A stretch of DNA of 64,000 nt from Bacteroidaceae bacterium (GCA_017469685.1 JAFUFW010000074.1:1-64000); one strand, 5' to 3'; shown: positions 1-8,690, counted from the stretch's first letter. Made by a program: numbers and translations. Notes: generated from the sequence alone by a model not told the origin.

Positions 1-2216
1 AAGTTGCGGGCGTATGAGGTCATGGCCATCTGGATTTCCTTGCGCTGGTTCAGAGCTTCCAGGAACTCCTGAGTCTGCTCCAGGAACAGGCCTTTGTCGC
101 CATCGGAGCGGTCCTGCAAGTGCAGGTCGACATTGGAACCCAATCCATAGCCAGGAATCATACCGGGCTCGAAGAGGAATATCTGTGCCTCGGGGATTTC
201 CTGCATCATCTTCACCATCAGCATGATTTTCTTCACGCTGGAGCTGTGCTGAAGTCCCTTGCGCTCGTTCCAGTGCTTCAGGCGAAGGATGACCATACCA
301 TTGGCGGCACCCTGGCCGGACATCATACCATAGCCGGAGGTGCGGGAGAATGTGCGGATGTCCTCATCCTGTTCGATGATGGCCTGCACCTTGTCGAGCA
401 CGCTCTCCGTGTAGGCGAGGTTGCTGCCCGGAGGACAGGTGACGTTCACCATGAGCACACCCTGGTCTTCCTGAGGAACGAGTCCCTTAGGCAGGGAGGT
501 CATGAAGAATACGAGCAGTACCACGGCGATGCCGAGGCTCAGCGGAGCCACCCAGCGGTGGTTGATGGTGCCGCGGAGGCTGCGGTTGTAGCCACGAAGC
601 GAGCCACCATAGCTCCAGTTATATGCCTTACGCGTACCTTTGTTCAGTGATAGGAAGAAACGGCTGACGGGATTCTTGGCCTCGCGATTGTCCTTGGCGG
701 GACGCATCAGCATGGCACACAGGGCGGGGCAGACAACGAGAGCGGACACGCAGGAGATACCTACGGCCACAGCCAGCGTGACGCCGAACTGGGTGTAGAA
801 CATTCCACTGGTTCCGGGCATCATGGTCACAGGAATGAACACGGCCATGAAGACGAACGTACATGAGAGCACTGCCATCGTGACGTCTGCCATGGCATCC
901 TTGGTTGCCTTGTAGGCGCTGGTGTAGCCTGCATCGAACTTCGCCTGCACGGCCTCGACCACCACAATAGCGTCGTCGACCACAGTACCGATGGCCAGCA
1001 CCAGAGCGAAGAGCGTCAGTAGGTTCAGCGTGAAGCCGGCCAGTTGCAGAGCCGCGAACGTTCCGACGAGGGAGATGATGATGGAGATGGAAGGTATCAG
1101 CGTGGCACGGAAGTCCTGAAGGAAGAAGTACACCACGAAGATTACCAAGAAGATGGCGATAATCAGGGTCTCCTCCACATTGGCAATGGACTCCAGCAGG
1201 AAGTCGTTGGAGGACATCATCTGCTCGAAGTGCAATCCTTTGGGCAGTGTCTTCTCCATCTCCTCCAAGGCGGCGGTGAAGCGGTCGTTGGTCTCCTTGG
1301 CGTTGGCTCCGGAGAGCTGGAAAGCCATGAAGGTGACCGAGGGCTTGCCGTTCAGCTTACCGCTATAGCCGTAGTCCACCTGTCCGAGTTCGAGTTCGGC
1401 AACATCCTTGAGGCGCAGCAGCGAGCCGTCGCTTTTGGCCATGATGACAATGTTCTCGAATTCCGATACCTCTTTCAAACGGCCGGTATAGCGAAGGGTG
1501 TACTGATAGACGTTGTCCACGCCATTTCCATGGCCGCCTTCCATGGGCTTTTCGCCGAACTTACCTACTGCTGCCTCGAGGTTCTGCTCGGCCAGGCAAC
1601 CGGTGATGTCCGATGGCACGAGGCCATACTGTGCCATCACTTCCGGCTTGAGCCAGATGCGCAGCGAGTAGTTGGCAGCGAGGGCGAACACTTCGCCGAC
1701 ACCTTGAATACGCTTCAGCTGCGGCGTGATGTTGATGGCCATGTAGTTTCCCATGAAGTTCTGGTCATACTCAGGCACATCTGACACCATGGCGTCAATC
1801 TGCAGCATGGAGGTCTGGCGCTTGAAGGTCGTAACACCAATCATGGTGACTTCCTGGGGTAGCAGACCCTGGGCCATGGAGACGCGGTTCTGGGTGTTCA
1901 CTGCTGCCATGTCGGCGTTAGTGCCCTGCTTGAAGTAGACGGTTATCTGTGCGGAACCGGAGTTTGTGGCCGTGGAGGTCATATATGTCATGTTCTCCAC
2001 ACCATTGATGCTCTCTTCCAGCGGCTGGATGACGGCCTTGGTCACCGTCTCTGCCGAGGCACCCGGGTAGGTAGCGCTGACTACGACCGTTGGCGGTGCG
2101 ATGTCAGGGAACTGCTCTACGGGCAGGTTGAAATAGCTGATAGCGCCCAACAGCACGATGACAATGGCTATGGACATTGCCATCACAGGGCGCTTTATGA
2201 ATATGTTTCCTTTCAT
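1..2216 (-). CDS. RND (AcrB/HAE1-type) multidrug efflux permease, C-terminus cut by window edge
   Basis: Inner-membrane proton-driven pump of a tripartite RND efflux system. About 738 codons are open from the ATG at 2216 to the window edge; the family is usually about 1,030-1,060 residues, so the last 300 or so lie outside. The first transmembrane helix follows the start (residues about 10-30). The paired acidic residues of the proton relay (VVDDAIVVVEAV, Asp 414-415) match AcrB Asp407/408, which supports a hydrophobe/amphiphile pump rather than a metal pump. The membrane fusion lipoprotein gene lies 82 bases upstream on the same strand, so the two form an operon; an outer-membrane TolC-like factor would be expected beyond the window edge. 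Substrate is not predictable. Family call is firm. Confidence 0.95.
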   Translation of the reverse strand, partial: MKGNIFIKRPVMAMSIAIVIVLLGAISYFNLPVEQFPDIAPPTVVVSATYPGASAETVTKAVIQPLEESINGVENMTYMTSTATNSGSAQITVYFKQGTNADMAAVNTQNRVSMAQGLLPQEVTMIGVTTFKRQTSMLQIDAMVSDVPEYDQNFMGNYMAINITPQLKRIQGVGEVFALAANYSLRIWLKPEVMAQYGLVPSDITGCLAEQNLEAAVGKFGEKPMEGGHGNGVDNVYQYTLRYTGRLKEVSEFENIVIMAKSDGSLLRLKDVAELELGQVDYGYSGKLNGKPSVTFMAFQLSGANAKETNDRFTAALEEMEKTLPKGLHFEQMMSSNDFLLESIANVEETLIIAIFLVIFVVYFFLQDFRATLIPSISIIISLVGTFAALQLAGFTLNLLTLFALVLAIGTVVDDAIVVVEAVQAKFDAGYTSAYKATKDAMADVTMAVLSCTFVFMAVFIPVTMMPGTSGMFYTQFGVTLAVAVGISCVSALVVCPALCAMLMRPAKDNREAKNPVSRFFLSLNKGTRKAYNWSYGGSLRGYNRSLRGTINHRWVAPLSLGIAVVLLVFFMTSLPKGLVPQEDQGVLMVNVTCPPGSNLAYTESVLDKVQAIIEQDEDIRTFSRTSGYGMMSGQGAANGMVILRLKHWNERKGLQHSSSVKKIMLMVKMMQEIPEAQIFLFEPGMIPGYGLGSNVDLHLQDRSDGDKGLFLEQTQEFLEALNQRKEIQMAMTSYARN

Positions 2217-2298
2217 GTTTTTTATTCTTTCTATGTTTTTCTGGTTATTCAAAGATTAAAGAGCTCTTAGATGTTCCAGATGTTATAGATTAATGTAG

Positions 2299-3420
2299 TT
2301 ACTTCACCAGGGCTCCTTCCTTGACCATGCCTGCGCCGTCGGCGATAATCTCGTCGCCAACGTTCAGGCCTGAGAGCACGATGAATTCCTTTCCAGGATT
2401 GTAGGGAGCTACTTCGATGTTGGTGCCAACGGCAGTACGCTGTCCGTCGACGTTTTCGACTTTGAACACCTGGTGCACGGTCTGTAGCTGTTTGACGGCG
2501 GCGGCGGGCACGACGATGTGGTTCTTCATCTCGACGGGGATTATGACGTTGCCTGTGGATCCCGAATGGAGCAGGCCGTTGGGGTTGTTGAATACTGCGC
2601 GCAGCGAGACACTGCCTGTCGTCTGGTCAACAACGCCGCTGGCAGTCTCCACGACTCCTGTCTCTTCATATTCAGAGCCATCGACGAGCTGGAGGCGCAC
2701 AGCGGGCATAGCCTTCACGGCTGCCTCGGCGCTGCCAGCCTCGCGAATCTTCTCTAAGAGCTGAGCTTCAGTCATCGAGAAGTATACGTACATCTGATGG
2801 TTGTCAGAGACGGTGGTCAGTGGGGTGGGGATGCTGGGGCCTACGAGGGCACCGACGCGGTAGGGCAATGTGCCTACGACGCCGTTGGCAGGACTCTTCA
2901 CTACGGTGTATGAGAGCGAGTTGGCGGCGTTTGTCACGGCTGCTGTGGCCTGGGCAACAGCGGCTTTAGCCTGAGCGTAGGCATTGTTTGCCGTCTGAAG
3001 GTCGAACTCGCTGACGACTTGCTGGTCGTAGAGGTTCTTGGTGCTTTCGTAGCTGAGCTTGGCTGTTGCCTCGGCTGCCTTGGCTGCTTGCAGATTGGCA
3101 CGAGCTGTGTTGAGGGCTGCCTGATAGGGAACCTGGTCGATGATGAACAGGGTTTGTCCCTTGCTGACTTTCTGACCCTCTGTGACCAGCAGGCGCTGTA
3201 GTGTGCCGCTGACCTGCGGCAGCACCTGAATGTCTTGTCGGCCACGGATTGTGGCGCTGTACTTGGTGTCGATGGTGCGGTCTTCGGCCTTCACCTTGAT
3301 GGTCTTATAGGCTACGGGGGCTTGCTGGGCACCTTGCTGCTGCTTGCCTTTGCAGGCTCCAAGCATGGTTCCTACGAGAGCTATTGCGAGTAAAGCTCTG
3401 AATTGTGATTTTGTGTTCAT
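2299..3420 (-). CDS. RND efflux membrane fusion lipoprotein (AcrA/MexE type)
   Basis: Periplasmic adaptor joining the RND permease to its outer-membrane channel. The 373-residue protein begins with a lipoprotein signal with lipobox LGAC and Cys23 as the predicted lipidated residue. Next come a barrel-sandwich (lipoyl-like) half, an Ala-rich alpha-helical hairpin (about residues 95-165: AKAAEATAKLS, QAKAAVAQATA), the second lipoyl half (VVKSPANGVVG), then beta-barrel and membrane-proximal domains. Length and order match AcrA. It is the first gene of the pair; a clear Bacteroidota promoter lies about 50 bases upstream. No local regulator (TetR/AraC) is visible between it and ftsK. Confidence 0.95.
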   Translation of the reverse strand: MNTKSQFRALLAIALVGTMLGACKGKQQQGAQQAPVAYKTIKVKAEDRTIDTKYSATIRGRQDIQVLPQVSGTLQRLLVTEGQKVSKGQTLFIIDQVPYQAALNTARANLQAAKAAEATAKLSYESTKNLYDQQVVSEFDLQTANNAYAQAKAAVAQATAAVTNAANSLSYTVVKSPANGVVGTLPYRVGALVGPSIPTPLTTVSDNHQMYVYFSMTEAQLLEKIREAGSAEAAVKAMPAVRLQLVDGSEYEETGVVETASGVVDQTTGSVSLRAVFNNPNGLLHSGSTGNVIIPVEMKNHIVVPAAAVKQLQTVHQVFKVENVDGQRTAVGTNIEVAPYNPGKEFIVLSGLNVGDEIIADGAGMVKEGALVK

Positions 3421-3469
3421 TTTGGCTTAAATAATATTGTTTAATGCTTCTTTTTTCTGAAATCGGCGG

Positions 3470-3500
3470 CAAAGGTACGACTTTTTGCTCAAACAACCAA
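3470..3500 (-). promoter_or_regulatory. Bacteroidota sigma-ABfr promoter for the RND pump operon
   Basis: On the minus strand a TACCTTTG -7 box (3470-3477) is preceded 20 bases upstream by TTG (3498-3500). Spacing and sequence fit the Bacteroidota consensus. It sits about 50 bases before the adaptor start codon. Confidence 0.75.
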
Positions 3501-3586
3501 TTCTCTCTCTTTGCGAAGTTGCAATTTTTTTGGTCTATTTTTCTTGTAAGGGTGCTTTTTCGTCTTTTTTAACAGCCATATATAGC

Positions 3587-3616
3587 AAAACGGGAACGGC
3601 CATCGGCTGTCCCCGT
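3587..3616 (-). terminator. Intrinsic terminator downstream of ftsK
   Basis: Read on the minus strand, an 8-bp stem with one G-T pair (ACGGGGAC / GTTCCCGT), extended inward by GCC/GGC across a single mismatch, is followed directly by TTTT. It lies about 80 bases after the ftsK stop and before the pump promoter, so it separates the two units. Confidence 0.6.
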
Positions 3617-3695
3617 AATGTGAAATGTTAAAAACCAATGTGAAAGATAGGTGGTGTGTAAACTTCAGTTATCCTCTAAGTCGGCAGAGATGAGG

Positions 3696-6317
3696 TTATG
3701 TGAGGTTGCTGATGAGCATGTTCAGCGAGTTCTCATCCTGAATGAGCACTTCACGAGGCTTAGAACCCTGAGAGGTGCCTACGATGCCCGCTTTCTCGAG
3801 CTGGTCCATGAGTCGGCCGGCGCGGTTGAAGCCTATCGAGAACTTTCGCTGTATCATCGATGTGGAACCCTGCTGCGTCTGCACGATAAGGCGTGCCACC
3901 TCGGCAAACATCGGGTCGAGGTGCTCGAGGTCGGCATCGTTGGTGCTTCCGCCGCCATCTTCCATTGGCGGGCGTGGCAGTGCGAAGGGATGGTTGTAGC
4001 TTTGCTGGCAGGCGATGAAGTTTGCAATGCGCTCCACCTCCGGAGTATCGACAAAAGCACACTGCAGGCGTACGGGTTCTGAGCCGGCGAGGAAGAGCAT
4101 GTCGCCCTTGCCGATGAGCTGGTTGGCACCAGGTCGGTCGAGGATGGTTCGGGAATCTATCATCGCGCTGACTTTGAAGGCCATACGAGCAGGGAAGTTG
4201 GCTTTGATTGTGCCCGTGATGATATTTGTCGTGGGGCGTTGCGTGGCAATAATCATGTGCATTCCCACGGCGCGTGCCAGCTGTGCGATACGGGCTATGG
4301 GTAGCTCTATCTCCTTGCCTGCCGTCATGATGAGGTCGCCGAACTCGTCGATGATGACGACGATGTAGGGCAGGAACTTGTGGCCGTTGTTGGGGTTGAG
4401 CTGGCGGCTCTTGAACTTCTCGTTGTATTCCTTAATATTTCGTGCGTGCGCGCGCTTGAGAAGGTCGTAGCGCGAATCCATCTCTACGCAGAGGCTTTTG
4501 AGCGTGTTGATGACTTTCTGCACGTCGGTGATGATGGGTTCCTCCTCGTCGTCGTCCTCAATCTGCGCAAGGAAGTGGTTGACGATGGGCGAGTAGATGG
4601 GGAACTCGACCTTCTTCGGGTCGACCATCACGAGCTTAAGCTCGGCGGGATGCTTCTTGTAGAGCAGCGATGTGATAATGGCATTGAGGCCTACGGACTT
4701 ACCTTGTCCCGTGGCTCCTGCCACGAGCAGGTGGGGCATCTTCACGAGGTCGGCCATGAACACTTCGTTGGTGATAGTCTTGCCCAAGGCCATGGGTAGT
4801 TCCATCGTTGTCTCCTGGAACTTCTTGCTGTTGAGAATGCTCTCCATCGATACTATCTGCGGCTTGGCATTTGGCACTTCAATACCTATGGTTCCCTTGC
4901 CGGGGATAGGCGCGATGATACGTATGCCGAGAGCCGAGAGTGAGAGGGCGATGTCGTCCTCCAGGTTGCGGATCTTGGATATGCGAACGCCAGGGGCGGG
5001 TGTAATCTCGTAGAGCGTGATCGTCGGTCCTACGGTGGCCTTGATGCTCGATATCTCTACGCCGAAGGTGCGCAGGACGTAGATGATCTGATCCTTGTTC
5101 TTCGTCTGCTCCACCATGTCGATGCTTGCGCGTGGGTCTATGTCGTAGTGCTTGAGCAGGTCGAGTGTGGGGTAGTGGTAGTTTTCGAGGTCGAGCTTGG
5201 GGTCGTAGGGCTCGAGTGCGGCGGCATGGTCTTCGTCGGCAATCTCCTCTTCCACGGGGGTGTTGATTTGCAGTGGTGTATTAGAGGAGGGTATGGCGGG
5301 TGCGTCGCCCTGGGCTGCTGTCACCCAGAACTCGTCTGAGGCCCCTGCCGTGTCGCCTGCTTCGGCTGCTGCCGGCTTGAGCGCGCTTTCGGGCGTGGCG
5401 GATGTCAATGTTGCCAGGGGGATGTCGTCGGCTGTGGGGTAGGGATCTACGGAAGAACCGTCGAGAGAGGAAGGTTCTACGGGGGAACCGTCGAGCGCGG
5501 AGCCGGAGCCACCATACTCTGACGGGGCACCGTCGAGCTCAGAGGCTGTGGCATCGTCTTCGGTTTTCTCGTGTGGCTTATAGAACAGCCCTACGATGCG
5601 GCTGAACACTGGATAGCGCTCGCGCAGTTCGCGTGCGAGTTGCTGAGGATGCATAAGCCGCTTGATGATGCGTATGGTCTCGGCGCTGAGATAGCAGAGG
5701 TAGGTCAACAGCGCCAGCAGGATGACGATGAAGGTGCCTGCCTTGCCGCCAAAGCGTTCTAATATGTCTACGATGTGTTCGCCATGGTAGCCGCCTGGGC
5801 GGATATAGCTGATGGCTGGGTTGCCGGCAAAGGCAGTTGTGAGGAAGAAGGCTGCAGCCACGCTCACCCAGCACAGCAGGATGGCGCAGTTGAGGAACCA
5901 TTTCCACAGGCGCACGTGGTAAGCCCCGGTGAGCTTGAGCGATGTGGCGAAGAGAAAAACTGGGATGAAGAAGGCGCCGAGGCCGAAATTGCGTGTTATC
6001 CAGAAGTCGCTCCACCAAGCGCCTATGTAGCCGGCCCAGTTGTGGGCGTTGTTGACGTAGTCGCTCTGCAGCACCTTCTGATCCTCGCCTCCCGTCATCA
6101 GGTGTGAGACGAAGCTAAGAAGCGTGAAAGCCGCGAGCGCCAAGAAGAGCACCCCAAAGGCCATGCCAAGGGATTCACGCCTGCTCGTGCGTTCGTCCGA
6201 TTCGCCGAGAAGGGCAGATACCAGATGGAAGCCCCCTTCGCTCTGAGAAGCCTGCTTCTTCGGCACACGCTTAGCGGAGTGCTTTTTGGGCGTTCGTTTT
6301 GTGTTTTGCTTTTCCAT
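3696..6317 (-). CDS. ftsK: DNA translocase FtsK/SpoIIIE
   Basis: Septal DNA pump that clears chromosome dimers and coordinates segregation with division. 873 residues: four N-terminal membrane helices (about residues 45-215), a low-complexity acidic linker (about 235-370) with repeated LDG(A/S)P-like units, then the alpha/beta motor domain with Walker A GATGQGKS (about 530) and Walker B VVIIDEFGD (about 652). A C-terminal winged-helix gamma domain (about 810-873, STSMIQRKFSIGFNRAGRLM) should read polar KOPS-like DNA signals. Its own promoter lies just upstream, overlapping the divergent exonuclease leader, and a terminator lies downstream, so it looks monocistronic. Confidence 0.96.
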   Translation of the reverse strand: MEKQNTKRTPKKHSAKRVPKKQASQSEGGFHLVSALLGESDERTSRRESLGMAFGVLFLALAAFTLLSFVSHLMTGGEDQKVLQSDYVNNAHNWAGYIGAWWSDFWITRNFGLGAFFIPVFLFATSLKLTGAYHVRLWKWFLNCAILLCWVSVAAAFFLTTAFAGNPAISYIRPGGYHGEHIVDILERFGGKAGTFIVILLALLTYLCYLSAETIRIIKRLMHPQQLARELRERYPVFSRIVGLFYKPHEKTEDDATASELDGAPSEYGGSGSALDGSPVEPSSLDGSSVDPYPTADDIPLATLTSATPESALKPAAAEAGDTAGASDEFWVTAAQGDAPAIPSSNTPLQINTPVEEEIADEDHAAALEPYDPKLDLENYHYPTLDLLKHYDIDPRASIDMVEQTKNKDQIIYVLRTFGVEISSIKATVGPTITLYEITPAPGVRISKIRNLEDDIALSLSALGIRIIAPIPGKGTIGIEVPNAKPQIVSMESILNSKKFQETTMELPMALGKTITNEVFMADLVKMPHLLVAGATGQGKSVGLNAIITSLLYKKHPAELKLVMVDPKKVEFPIYSPIVNHFLAQIEDDDEEEPIITDVQKVINTLKSLCVEMDSRYDLLKRAHARNIKEYNEKFKSRQLNPNNGHKFLPYIVVIIDEFGDLIMTAGKEIELPIARIAQLARAVGMHMIIATQRPTTNIITGTIKANFPARMAFKVSAMIDSRTILDRPGANQLIGKGDMLFLAGSEPVRLQCAFVDTPEVERIANFIACQQSYNHPFALPRPPMEDGGGSTNDADLEHLDPMFAEVARLIVQTQQGSTSMIQRKFSIGFNRAGRLMDQLEKAGIVGTSQGSKPREVLIQDENSLNMLISNLT

Positions 6318-6345
6318 AAATGCTTTTCTATTCCTTATTTCGCTG

Positions 6346-6377
6346 CAAAATTAAATCTTTTTGCTAACTTTTCACAA
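6346..6377 (-). promoter_or_regulatory. Promoter for ftsK
   Basis: The minus strand carries a TAATTTTG -7 box (6346-6353) with TTG (6375-6377) 21 bases upstream. It ends about 29 bases before the ftsK ATG and lies inside the region divergent to the exonuclease gene. Confidence 0.65.
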
Positions 6378-6381
6378 GTTT

Positions 6382-7083
6382 ATGAGCAATTTTTTTTCAA
6401 AAAGAATTAATTTTGCACGACTTAACAAAGAAATAACATCTGAGAGAGTGAAGTTTTTAGTCGATAAAATAGATAAAAGGGCTATTCCGAATTTGCCGGT
6501 GGAGCGATTTGAAGGGCGGATAGTGGTCATCCAGAGCGTAGGCGAGGCCCGCCGCGCTGTCGACTATCTGCTGCGATTCCCGCGCGTAGGCATCGACACG
6601 GAAACGCGCCCAAACTTCCACCCCGGGCCGATGCACCCCGTAGCATTGCTGCAGGTGTCTACTTCGGACATCTGTTTCCTCTTCCGCCTCAATCATATCG
6701 GGTTGCCTGAGTGCCTCATCCGCCTGTTCACCGACGAGAGCACAGTGAAGATAGGTCTCTCGCTGCAGGATGATTGGTCCCAATTGCGTAAACGCAGGGA
6801 TTTCCAGCCTGTTAGCTACATTGAGCTTCAGAACTACGTTAAGCCACTCGGCATACTCGATATGAGCCTCCAGAAGCTTTATGCTAATTTCTTTGGCAAG
6901 AAGATTTCGAAGACTCAGCGGCTGACGAACTGGGAGGCCGACGTGCTGACAGAGCCGCAGAAAGCGTATGCGGCCACCGATGCCTGGGCCTGCCTGCGCC
7001 TCTATGACGAGATGACAGAATTGCTCACCAACCATAACTACGAACTCAAACGAACCATAACAGATGCTGACACTGTATCTTAA
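6382..7083 (+). CDS. 3'-5' exonuclease of the DEDD (RNase D-like) superfamily
   Basis: Predicted 3'-5' exonuclease acting on RNA or DNA ends with two metal ions. The DEDD exonuclease I motif is seen as GIDTETRP (Asp72 and Glu74 from this start), followed by a conserved core (VALLQVSTSDICFLF, KIGLSLQDDWSQL) and a final motif near YAATDAWACLRLYDEM, whose Tyr places it in the DEDDy group. It lacks the HRDC domain of true RNase D, which is usual for the short Bacteroidales family of about 210 residues. The ATG at 6382 is used here; a -7-like box at 6408-6415 and the usual family length favour GTG 6448. It overlaps the following methyltransferase gene by 20 bases, so the two are coupled. Confidence 0.85.
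   Translation: MSNFFSKRINFARLNKEITSERVKFLVDKIDKRAIPNLPVERFEGRIVVIQSVGEARRAVDYLLRFPRVGIDTETRPNFHPGPMHPVALLQVSTSDICFLFRLNHIGLPECLIRLFTDESTVKIGLSLQDDWSQLRKRRDFQPVSYIELQNYVKPLGILDMSLQKLYANFFGKKISKTQRLTNWEADVLTEPQKAYAATDAWACLRLYDEMTELLTNHNYELKRTITDADTVS
6408..6415 (+). promoter_or_regulatory. Possible -7 box inside the annotated start of the exonuclease gene
   Basis: TAATTTTG at 6408-6415 fits the -7 consensus, but no good TTG is seen 19-21 bases upstream. If used, transcription would begin near 6421, after the ATG at 6382, and translation would have to start at the in-frame GTG at 6448. Confidence 0.35.
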
Positions 7084-8245
7084 GCGCGGCAAGGACGAGT
7101 CGCTTCGCCGTTACCATCCATGGATATTCTCGGGCGCAGTCCACCACATCGACGGGCACCCCGAAGAAGGCGACCTGGTACGCGTAGTCACTGCCGACGG
7201 CGATTTCATTGCCGTCGGGCATTGGCAGATAGGCTCAATAGCCGTTCGCGTGCTCACGTTTGCCGACGAACCCATCGACGCTGCCTTCTGGCATAGCCGC
7301 CTCAGCACGGCGCTCAGCGTCAGGCAGGCTGTTGGCCTGGCTGGTCGCGAGGATAATACCACGTTCCGTCTCGTGCATGGAGAGGGCGATATGCTCCCTG
7401 GCCTCGTCGTCGACGTCTATGGCAACACGGCCGTTGTGCAGGCTCACAGCGTGGGCATGCACGTCTGTCGGCGCGAGATAGCTTCTGCCTTGCAGGGGCT
7501 TGAAGGGCTCGAGATCGACAATATCTACTACAAGAGCGAGACGACGCTTCCCTTCAAGGCCGACCTCGGGCAGGAAAACGGCTTCCTCGTAGGCGGCGAC
7601 GCTGACGACGTGGCTCTGGAGAATGGCCTTCGCTTCCACATCGACTGGCTGCGGGGACAGAAGACAGGGTTCTTCGTTGACCAGCGCGACAACCGCTCAC
7701 TCGTGGAGCATTATTCGCGTGGCCGCAACGTTCTGAATATGTTCTGCTACACCGGCGGCTTCTCTGTCTACGCTATGCGCGGAGGTGCCGCTAAGGTGCA
7801 TTCCGTCGACAGCTCGGCTAAGGCGGTGGAACTCGTCAATGCCAACGTCGAACTCAACTTCCCGGGCGACAGCCGCCACGAGGCTTTTGCCGAGGACGCC
7901 TTCCGCTTCCTCCAGCAGATGGACGATGGCGCCTACGACCTCATCATCCTCGACCCGCCTGCCTTTGCCAAGCACAAGGATGCCCTGCGCAATGCACTGA
8001 AAGGGTACACCCGACTCAACCTGCGCGCCTTCGAGAAGATTCGCCCAGGCGGCGTACTGTTCACCTTCTCGTGTTCGCAGGCCGTCTCGAAAGAGCAGTT
8101 CCGCACTGCCGTCTTCACCGCCGCTGCCATCAGCGGTCGGAGCGTGCGCATACTGCATCAGCTGCACCAGCCTGCTGATCACCCCATTAGTATCTATCAT
8201 CCTGAGGGAGAATACCTGAAAGGGTTGGTGTTGTATGTTGAATGA
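7064..8245 (+). CDS. rlmI: Class I SAM-dependent rRNA cytosine methyltransferase (RlmI-like)
   Basis: Likely methylates a cytosine in 23S rRNA (m5C1962 in E. coli). The 393-residue protein has an N-terminal PUA domain (about 1-80, KRGKDESLRRYHPWIFSGAV), a connecting domain, and a Rossmann methyltransferase domain with SAM motif NMFCYTGGFSVYAM (from about residue 225), acidic motif VDSSAKAVE, motif IV DLIILDPPAFAK (about 292-303) and the Cys-containing FTFSCSQAVS. The ATG overlaps the end of the exonuclease gene by 20 bases, which fixes the start and suggests translational coupling. Exact target base is inferred from family. Confidence 0.92.
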   Translation: MLTLYLKRGKDESLRRYHPWIFSGAVHHIDGHPEEGDLVRVVTADGDFIAVGHWQIGSIAVRVLTFADEPIDAAFWHSRLSTALSVRQAVGLAGREDNTTFRLVHGEGDMLPGLVVDVYGNTAVVQAHSVGMHVCRREIASALQGLEGLEIDNIYYKSETTLPFKADLGQENGFLVGGDADDVALENGLRFHIDWLRGQKTGFFVDQRDNRSLVEHYSRGRNVLNMFCYTGGFSVYAMRGGAAKVHSVDSSAKAVELVNANVELNFPGDSRHEAFAEDAFRFLQQMDDGAYDLIILDPPAFAKHKDALRNALKGYTRLNLRAFEKIRPGGVLFTFSCSQAVSKEQFRTAVFTAAAISGRSVRILHQLHQPADHPISIYHPEGEYLKGLVLYVE

Positions 8246-8336
8246 CAACTTGTGTTAAGAAATATTAATCCAGGTGCTGTGAAATCCTTGTTTTGGTTAA
8301 AGTTTCTTAATGAGAGGGCATTTTTATTATCAAATA

Positions 8337-8367
8337 TTTGCTCGCTAACATGAGATGACTACCTTTG
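8337..8367 (+). promoter_or_regulatory. Promoter for the small transcript at 8.37-8.44 kb
   Basis: TTTG (8337-8340) and a -7 box TACCTTTG (8360-8367) separated by 19 bases form a near-perfect Bacteroidota promoter. It lies 90-120 bases after the methyltransferase stop and points at a terminator only about 45 bases further on, with no ordinary gene between. Confidence 0.75.
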
Positions 8368-8372
8368 CAACG

Positions 8373-8437
8373 TGTTTTTCATGGTATTAGATTTAAGGTT
8401 AATGGAAGGTGGGTTGTCGTGAGACAACCCCCTTTTT
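8373..8437 (+). ncRNA. Candidate small RNA or leader-peptide transcript
   Basis: A transcript started by the promoter at 8337-8367 would begin near 8373 and end in the hairpin and T-run at 8411-8437, giving about 65 nt. Inside is a 13-codon frame, ATG 8381 to TGA 8420-8422 (MVLDLRLMEGGLS), whose stop codon sits in the terminator loop. I see three readings: a stand-alone sRNA, a translated micro-ORF, or an attenuation leader for pepP, whose start is about 250 bases on. From memory the string GGTATTAGATTTAAGGTT recurs in other Bacteroidota, but I could not check this. Confidence 0.55.
8411..8437 (+). terminator. Strong intrinsic terminator (GGGTTGTC / GACAACCC plus seven T)
   Basis: A perfect 8-bp stem (8411-8418 with 8423-8430), a GTGA tetraloop and then CC and seven T residues. 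It ends the small transcript and would also stop read-through from the exonuclease/methyltransferase operon. Confidence 0.85.
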
Positions 8438-8467
8438 TTGTGTCCTGCGCAGATTCCCTGTTGACAC

Positions 8468-8643
8468 ACGCCTAAAGCCTACTCGAAAACACGCCCAAGG
8501 CTTATGCCAATAACCCTTAAGGGTTCTGGCCATAACCCTTAAGGGTTTGGGGCAAAACCCTCAAGGGTTCTGAACGCACCCCTCAAGGGCTCCAAATCCA
8601 ATCCTCAAGAGTGTCTGACGCATTCCTCAATAGCGGCATATAC
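8468..8643. repeat. 22-bp-periodic palindrome array upstream of pepP
   Basis: Six units begin at 8512, 8534, 8556, 8578, 8600 and 8622, exactly 22 bases apart. The first two are the perfect palindrome AACCCTTAAGGGTT; the third is AACCCTCAAGGGTT and later ones decay (ACCCCTCAAGGGCT, AATCCTCAAGAGT, ATTCCTCAATAGC). Two weaker units precede them near 8468 and 8491 (ACGCCTAAAGCCT, ACGCCCAAGGCTT). Spacers of about 8 bases differ. The array ends 47 bases before the pepP ATG, touching the expected -33 region. The rest of the 8246-8690 gap holds only the small transcript and its promoter. Confidence 0.85.
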
Positions 8644-8690
8644 TTTTTGACTGGCTACCTGTTTACTTTGAACTAACTATACGACTTGTT

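Noticed and set aside
1044..1784. 246-codon plus-strand frame inside the RND permease
   Set aside because: The minus frame continues unbroken through it with RND motifs.
8468..8643. CRISPR array
   Set aside because: Units are palindromic and degenerate, spacing is only about 8 bases and no cas gene is present.
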